DNA from: Hymenolepis diminuta
Lineage: Eukaryota; Platyhelminthes; Cestoda; Cyclophyllidea; Hymenolepididae
Length of the DNA stretch: 64,000 bases
NCBI GenBank assembly: GCA_900708905.1
Contig: CAADRB010000014.1
Location: 2,521,822-2,585,821, forward strand
Direction: 5' to 3'
Below, piece after piece: positions 59,901 to 64,000 of the stretch. Position 1 is the first letter of the stretch. The number at the start of each line of letters is the position of its first letter. The notes below the pieces were generated by a model. The model made no database searches and had not been told where the DNA came from. It worked only from the letters and a program-made list of their open reading frames with translations. Both the position numbers and the translations under genes were made by a program.

Positions 59901-62900
59901 TTTAGTTCTAATAATGCTCTTGGTGTGATTTACTAATGGACTCATTAGTTATAGTAGAAGTGAACAAAGAGAAAGCGTCAGCCTGATAGCGTCATTTATT
60001 CATTGAGCGCTGCTGCTCATATCCGACCACATCCAGATTGACTGCTGATGAATCACTATTAAGGCTCGGGACCCCTTAATATCCCTTTTTGCCACCTAGG
60101 TTCCAAGATAGGCACTCTTTATTCCGAATTCTACTTAATAAGTGAGTCGAAATAGTTTTTAATTAGTTTTGCATCTATCTTCCTTACTGATGTATAAAAT
60201 CAGTTTTTCTGAGATTGAATTCTAAATTTGATGGAACTTCCACTTTCCTACAGATACGCGACTACAGCTGGAGGCTCACCAATGAACACGATGCGCAATA
60301 CAGGTCAGGGTCAAGCGGCAGGTGGACCACAGACAGCCCCTTCGGCTCAACAGCAACCAGCAGGTGGTAGAATGGGTGGGGCTTCTGGAAGCGTGGTTCC
60401 AACTGGAGAGGAACGAGCCATAATCTGGGAAGGCCAGCTTTCTCTTGGCGGCCAGATAGCTTCCTATGTTCAGATCTCAGCCGATGTTAGCGCTCCGTAA
60501 GTTGCTGCAGTGAAATGTGCCTCGATTTCCTATTTGCTATTCTGTATTAATGCTCTCTCTACTGTATCTGACAGACGGCTAAGCTTTCTATGGCAAAACA
60601 ACTCTCGTCTCATAATGCAACTGGAACATTTCGATCGGGAGAGTCATTGGGGACAAGTCCTGATACATCGTGCCTCCTCGTTTATTTTTCCCACTCAGCT
60701 CTCTGTTGGTTTCAAGGTACGTTTTTACACCAATATTATAATCTCTTTATTTGCAAAGGTATAGTGGTCATAATGGATGATGCATAGAAGTTTAAGGCTG
60801 TGTGAAACTTGGTACTTATCCTTGAGTTTTCATTCGATATTATACTTGGCACTTTATATATTTTTTTGTTTTGATTGAGGTTTATTAACAAGCATTCTGC
60901 AGGATTTGTTGAATACATTTTGTACGTAAACCTCATTAGAAGTAGATTATGTCAAAAATTGAGTTTTTTTATAGTAGACTTTTAACTACGCTTAGATAAA
61001 AGAAAGCACAAATCAAGTGATGTGACATGCTGAAGCACCACTCTAGTCAATGAGCTACGAACGAAGTAGACATGAGTTCAGTTAGGAGTCTAGGGATAAA
61101 ATCCTAAATTTTGAACTTTGGAGCATTAGAAATGGCACGGGAAGCTTTACCCATTAAGCAAAACGAGGACAACTCAATGAATGTTAAGCGTATCCAAAGG
61201 TATGATCTAGATATGGGGTACATAAATCTCAATACAACATTTACTGGCGGTAGGGGAAAGGTAATTTAGTGGGTTTTAATCTTGAAATTAACATGACTCC
61301 AGTTGTTGTAAGAGGTCCTTTGTTCTTAAAGTATTTATTCCTTGACATGAGAGGGTCAAAATTGTTGACGTTGGTTTTCAAAAGCGATGGTTTGCATTCA
61401 TTTGCATTTGCAATCCAAATTCGTATAACCGGGAATGAAAGCGTACATCCGAATTTGGACGATAATGGCATATCTATCTTTAGTATTACAAAGCCGTTAG
61501 TTGATTTAAGGTAGTGAGAGTAATTCTAACGAATAAGATAACTAAGTTAACATGATTGTAACAAACGATATTTTATTATTTTGGCATGAGTCACCCATCT
61601 CTTTCAAGATATTTAAATCAACAAGAAATCTAGGTTCACCCAAATTTATTATGAACACATAGTTCTGTTTTACGGATACAGTTCGGATCACGGAACTTAA
61701 CTGCTATTGCTTAACATTTACCTCTAGGCTCTATTGGTTTAAGTAATTGTTTTAATATGATTTTCATTCCCGACGGTCTATGAGAAGCTTTCTTTGCATC
61801 CTGCCTTGATTCATATAGTTGTGCTTATTAAGGTTGTCAATAAGAGTCCATATCTAAAATACGAATTAGATAAGAAATGCTCTAAATATTACAAAACCAA
61901 TGTGTAATTGTAAAACTTTCGTATCTGAAATAATCTTGTTTTTTCAAACAGAGTTGTGGCTGCTTTCGTTTCATTTTCACAATCTTTTCAACTTGAGGTC
62001 CTTGAATCTGTTAAATTCAGTTGAACCTTAAACTGAAGGCGGTGAGTGGGTATTACACTGGCTGCAGATTTGCATTCTCTTATTTCTTTTCACAAATATT
62101 TACAAACGTATTTTGTAAATACTACCTCTTGAATGTCATATATTTGTCAGATTGGTTGGAAGCTCCAATTCCATTCTCGTACCTGCGTAGCAGTAAGCTG
62201 GTATAGTTAAGGTCTGCAGCTAGTATAAATCAAATTAACCTAACTAAGCTCGACTAACTACACTTAACGGTCTACTTTTTGATCTTCCTTTTTAGAGTCC
62301 CGAAAATCAGGCTGCGTTGCAGAGTCGATTCCAAAGTCCATCTCCATCTTCCTTCACTGTGGCCATTGTACCACCCTTGAATAGTTTTGGACAGATCCCT
62401 TCAGGATGTATTGTCTTCATATGTCTCTTATGTGTTGGAGACAACCACTTCGTGGGTCTTGTGCCGAGGAATGCGGAAACTTTCCGCGAGGATATTGTGC
62501 GCAGACAGATGCATCGAAGGCAACAACCCCAGCAGGCAAGTCAACAGCATCAGTATGATTCCAGTCTGATGGAAATGCAATCCCAACAGGTTCTTCAGCA
62601 ACAGCAGCCCTCATCGGCGTACAGTGTCAATACACCGTCCCTGCCGAATACTCCGAATAAGATGGTTCGGCCTACCACAGCGGTACGTTTCTGATTTGTG
62701 GAGATAGTTTCTAATTTATTTCAGTGTATATTAATCATAGAGATCACATCTATAAACTATTTATGCAATTAAAGTAACTGTGTCAGCTTCATAGTGAATC
62801 CAGCATTATTTTGAATACTGAAGTAGATTATTATCTTTAACTATTGTTTTCGGCGTCTCGAGAATACGTGTTGCCTGATTTGCCAAGAATTGAGTGTGTT

Positions 62901-63785
62901 AGGATACATATATATATATGTTATCAAGCGTCTGACTTTATAACACATCTTCGAAGCTCTCCTTTTTATCCCCAGTTGGACTTTACTGTTACCCGATTTT
63001 CGCTGCTCTCCTATGATCAAGAATTATATATTTCTTTTGCTTTATCGTGGGCTATAATATAATAATAGCTTGATTAACCGAAAGTTGCTTCCTATACTTA
63101 TGAATGAAGGCATTTATGCTATTAAAATGATTCTAGACCATGGTACTTAACATTACAGTTCAGCAAAAATAAAAGAAATAACTTCACTTTTCTGGTTGGC
63201 AATATATTTTTAACCTTGTCCCTCCGATCTGTGTTATCTTATGCAATCTTTCCTGAATATCGGCTTACTGGGTATCAAGTAATGCTTTTCATTACTATTA
63301 TTATCCACAGTATTACAAAAACAAATCCGCAATTTTTAATTTTGAGAAGTGACTAAAATCGGTTAAAAGAAATCCCAATAAATGATGAGGGGGAGGAAAT
63401 CAAGAAGACACTGAGAGCAGCATCAAGACATCTTACTTTGTTTAACTTTTGGAAGCTGGTTGTACAACATTTTCTAAATTGGTAGTTCACGTCCCAAAAT
63501 TCTGATTTCATGATTCGTCCCATAAATTGCAATAAATTCTTGTCATCGATATCAAGTGCTTAATGACCGGATTTTTAACCAGGAAGGGTCGATCGTGTCA
63601 CTACAATTCATTTCTTCTTTCAGTGGATTAGGAGGCAAGTTTCAGTAGCTTACAATCTTAATATAGCAGAGATGAGATAACGAAAAATTTTAAGTGGCGG
63701 AGCTCCGTAAGTTGTGTTTACTCAAGGTGAATTTTCATAACTGTTTCATTTACAGGACATGTTGCTTTTCCGGCTGTCCACCTGA
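47118..63785 (+). CDS. MED25: Mediator complex subunit 25 (gene span, 9 coding exons)
   Basis: MED25 is a nuclear Mediator tail subunit: its VWA domain docks on Mediator and its PTOV/ACID domain binds transcription activators. Nine phase-matched exons give about 1137 residues. Residues 1-233 are an acidic/Pro/Ser-rich extension absent from vertebrate MED25. Residues 234 to about 475 are VWA-like: VDCVILMERCAPFSGGTKF, LNGGRSVDTEFGRD, YTPLYSLHTFDW, LLRSALVIFDHLDTFR, VSIFSPVDDKGFQKLA, in the order of human MED25. Residues 480-920 are Gln/Pro/Gly-rich. Residues 922-1070 match ACID: AIIWEGQLS, SRLIMQLEHF, then CIVFICLLCVGDNHFVGLVP. A Gln-rich tail follows. The VWA has a 37-residue acidic insertion. 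The start is the first ATG after an in-frame TAG at 47082. The identity is firm; exon 4 donor and last exon are the weakest parts. Confidence 0.88.
49745..50010 (+). repeat. short dispersed repeat, family B copy
   Basis: GATCGATGAGCACAGGATAT, CGTGGGCAAGAATTCGCTCA, then GCTGCTTTCCCACGATGAAA, parallel to the 59.3-kb copy. Confidence 0.55.
50820..50960 (-). repeat. family B fragment, reversed
   Basis: The minus strand reads CCCCCTCCCTTCCATCCTTT after TACTCTGACTATTCC, corresponding to the distal half of the 59.3-kb copy. Confidence 0.45.
51061..51294 (-). repeat. tRNA-derived SINE copy (best preserved head)
   Basis: The minus strand reads GGTGACGCAGTGGTTAACG (A box) and GGTCACGGGTTCAATGTC (B box) 30-35 nt apart, followed by a body shared with the 21.3-kb copy. 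It looks like an RNA polymerase III-type SINE head. Confidence 0.7.
51336..52597 (+). mobile_element. degenerate Tc1/mariner-superfamily transposon
   Basis: About 1.26 kb with terminal inverted repeats of about 28 nt (21 of 28 matching) and a TA at each end. A plus-strand transposase is recognisable only in pieces in different frames: LLRSKRLLKKLKHPKEEEY, a catalytic-type QDSAPSHKALKT, then NSPDPNSWDYCVWEE. Many stops and frameshifts make it an old, dead copy. Confidence 0.75.
52910..52955 (+). CDS. MED25: MED25 exon 2 (VWA, 46 nt)
   Basis: Reads DLNGGRSVDTEFGRD after completing a Cys codon with exon 1; acceptor TACATTTTAG, donor GTAAGT. Corresponds to the YFNGG...TDFGGDYG segment of human MED25 VWA. 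Confidence 0.87.
53039..53992 (+). CDS. MED25: MED25 exon 3 (rest of VWA, Gln-rich)
   Basis: Residues 283-600; acceptor CTCTTTTCTAG, donor GTAAGT. Carries YTPLYSLHTFDWYKPDP, LLRSALVIFDHLDTFR, RRHLILVLRSP and LLVAVSIFSPVDDKGFQKLA. Between the last two lies an acidic low-complexity insertion (about residues 396-432). From about residue 490 it becomes Gln-rich. Confidence 0.88.
53993..55253 (+). other. MED25 intron 3 (1.3 kb)
   Basis: Noncoding, bounded by GTAAGT and TTCTCTATAG. Nothing else recognised. Confidence 0.6.
55254..55628 (+). CDS. MED25: MED25 exon 4 (Gln/Gly/Pro-rich)
   Basis: Residues 601-725, low complexity (GHQQQMQQQPGMQRN, QQQQQYYSPMPPTPYE). The donor GTAGCT at 55629 is weak; reading on would add 17 codons and stop at 55677, which could be an intron-retention form. 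Confidence 0.75.
56052..56434 (-). pseudogene. mariner transposase C-terminal half
   Basis: Shows the catalytic pieces HQDNAPCHKS and HPAYSPDLAPSDYWLFADLK (second and third Asp of a D,D34D-type triad). Near 56220-56225 the frame shifts; the expected C-terminal sequence continues in another frame to a stop near 56060. The N-terminal half is within or beyond the N gap. Confidence 0.85.
56435..57182. other. assembly gap (748 N)
   Basis: Run of N inside the mariner element. Long open frames reported across it are artefacts of N translation. Confidence 0.98.
57370..57515 (-). repeat. degenerate SINE copy
   Basis: CATTGAATATCAGTCCTCTG and ATTTCACAGATGTGCAC in plus sense follow the order of the SINE heads at 8.1 and 51.2 kb. 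The A box is lost. Confidence 0.4.
58026..58462 (+). CDS. MED25: MED25 exon 5 (Gln-rich)
   Basis: Residues 726-870 plus 2 bases; acceptor TTTTTTCCGCCAATAG, donor GTAAAT. Very Gln/Pro/Ser-rich (QPQPQQQGKQQQTPQQQSQ). An internal GTGAGT at 58083 could act as an alternative donor, but the frame stays open to 58462. Confidence 0.8.
58463..60253 (+). other. MED25 intron 5 (1.8 kb)
   Basis: Noncoding with one family B repeat (59315-59610). Nothing else recognised. Confidence 0.55.
59315..59610 (+). repeat. short dispersed repeat, family B copy (reference)
   Basis: AATCGGTCAGTAAGCACTGG, CAAAAATCAAATGTAGTAAG, TTTCGATCCCCTTCCCTTCA, GCTTTCCCACGATGAAAA. The fullest copy, about 290 nt, without tRNA-like boxes that I can see. 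Confidence 0.6.
60254..60496 (+). CDS. MED25: MED25 exon 6 (start of PTOV/ACID)
   Basis: Residues 871-951 plus 2 bases; acceptor CTTTCCTACAG, donor GTAAGT. Gly/Gln-rich, then GEERAIIWEGQLSLGG, matching the W.G.LEW start of the MED25 activator-binding domain. Confidence 0.87.
60575..60716 (+). CDS. MED25: MED25 exon 7 (ACID core)
   Basis: Residues 952-999; acceptor GTATCTGACAG, donor GTACGT. FLWQNNSRLIMQLEHF corresponds to WPQKLIMQLIP in human MED25. Confidence 0.88.
60717..62295 (+). other. MED25 intron 7 (1.6 kb)
   Basis: Noncoding; two opposing open frames near 61.25-61.5 kb are not supported by splice phase or similarity. Confidence 0.55.
62296..62682 (+). CDS. MED25: MED25 exon 8 (end of ACID, Gln-rich tail)
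   Basis: Residues 1000-1128; acceptor CTTCCTTTTTAG, donor GTACGT. Contains IVFICLLCVGDNHFVGLVPR (human: [20 protein letters not shown]), then a Gln-rich tail as in other MED25 proteins. Confidence 0.87.
62940..63065 (+). repeat. family B fragment
   Basis: TTTACTGTTACCCGATTTTC and GCTGCTCTCCTATGATCAAG match the distal end of the 49.7- and 59.3-kb copies. Confidence 0.45.
63380..63580 (-). repeat. short dispersed repeat, family B copy, reversed
   Basis: The minus strand begins CCGGTCATTAAGCACTTGAT and continues through the family B order to CCCCCTCATC. Confidence 0.5.
63756..63785 (+). CDS. MED25: MED25 exon 9, candidate last exon (9 codons)
   Basis: Acceptor CATTTACAG in the required phase 0, reading DMLLFRLST and TGA at 63783-63785. 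A short hydrophobic C-terminus also ends human MED25 (DDILMDLI), which is weak support. A different downstream exon is possible. Confidence 0.45.
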   Translation, partial: DMLLFRLST

Positions 63786-63956
63786 TCGAAAAAATTAACC
63801 TAATTTCATTTGAAATTGATTCACCGTCTATTTCAAAATCTTACTCTGATATGCAGATAATAGGTGCACAAGTTTAAAATATTGGGTAATGGTGCCGTAC
63901 TTATCTTCATAGCTTCAAAGTTATTTTACGATAGGATTGGCGGCTAGCACAAATCA

Positions 63957-63962
63957 AATAAA
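63957..63962 (+). terminator. candidate MED25 polyadenylation signal
   Basis: AATAAA about 170 nt after the candidate stop. Such hexamers are common by chance in AT-rich DNA. Confidence 0.35.
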
Positions 63963-64000
63963 CTCTACTAACACCCGTATTAATGTGTTATTCTCCTGTT

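Larger units (their letters stand above)
62683..63755 (+). other. MED25 intron 8 (1.1 kb)
   Basis: Noncoding. Contains partial family B repeats in both orientations (62940-63065 plus, 63380-63580 minus) and a TA run near 62909. Confidence 0.45.

Overview
The window looks like a GC-poor, repeat-rich metazoan genome, most likely a parasitic flatworm (platyhelminth). The reasons are AT-rich DNA, long introns with short exons and clean GT..AG junctions, strongly diverged but recognisable animal proteins, a CsRn1-like Ty3/gypsy retrotransposon, mariner elements and short tRNA-derived repeats. The phylum is an inference. No prokaryotic operon, CRISPR array or viral genome is seen. Nearly all short open frames are chance or shadow frames; the real coding sequence lies in two multi-exon genes.

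Gene 1 (minus strand, 40234 down to beyond base 1) encodes an UNC-13/Munc13-like presynaptic protein. Fourteen coding exons chain together with matching splice phases: 40213-40234, 39848-39977, 39543-39663, 38879-39002, 38719-38798, 25599-25638, 23866-24132, 17731-18067, 16086-16145, 14448-14729, 9884-10144, 6441-6509, 6213-6305 and 1-327 (running off the left edge). They give about 737 residues: an N-terminal C2A-type domain (about residues 1-140) and then a long, apparently disordered linker. The C1, C2B and MUN domains would lie left of the window. Its 13-kb intron carries a deleted CsRn1-like LTR element (27522-29875).

Between the genes (40235-47117) lies a shared upstream region of about 6.9 kb, with a strong hairpin, a pair of diverged repeats and no supportable gene.

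Gene 2 (plus strand, 47118-63785) encodes Mediator subunit MED25. Nine coding exons chain in phase (47118-47917, 52910-52955, 53039-53992, 55254-55628, 58026-58462, 60254-60496, 60575-60716, 62296-62682, 63756-63785) to about 1137 residues. The order is a long acidic/proline-rich N-terminal extension, a VWA-like Mediator-docking domain, Gln-rich segments, a PTOV/ACID activator-binding domain and a Gln-rich tail. Its introns hold two mariner-type transposons (51336-52597, old; 55996-57269, younger and interrupted by an assembly gap) and several short dispersed repeats.

The two genes are divergently transcribed and have unrelated jobs (synaptic vesicle priming and transcription activation). I found no evidence for a new multi-gene system. 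The most notable points are the MED25 N-terminal extension, the hairpin overlapping an upstream ATG at the unc-13 start, the shortened LTR element with a CHCC Gag motif, two short-interspersed-repeat families, and a perfect 54-nt inverted duplicate next to an assembly gap.
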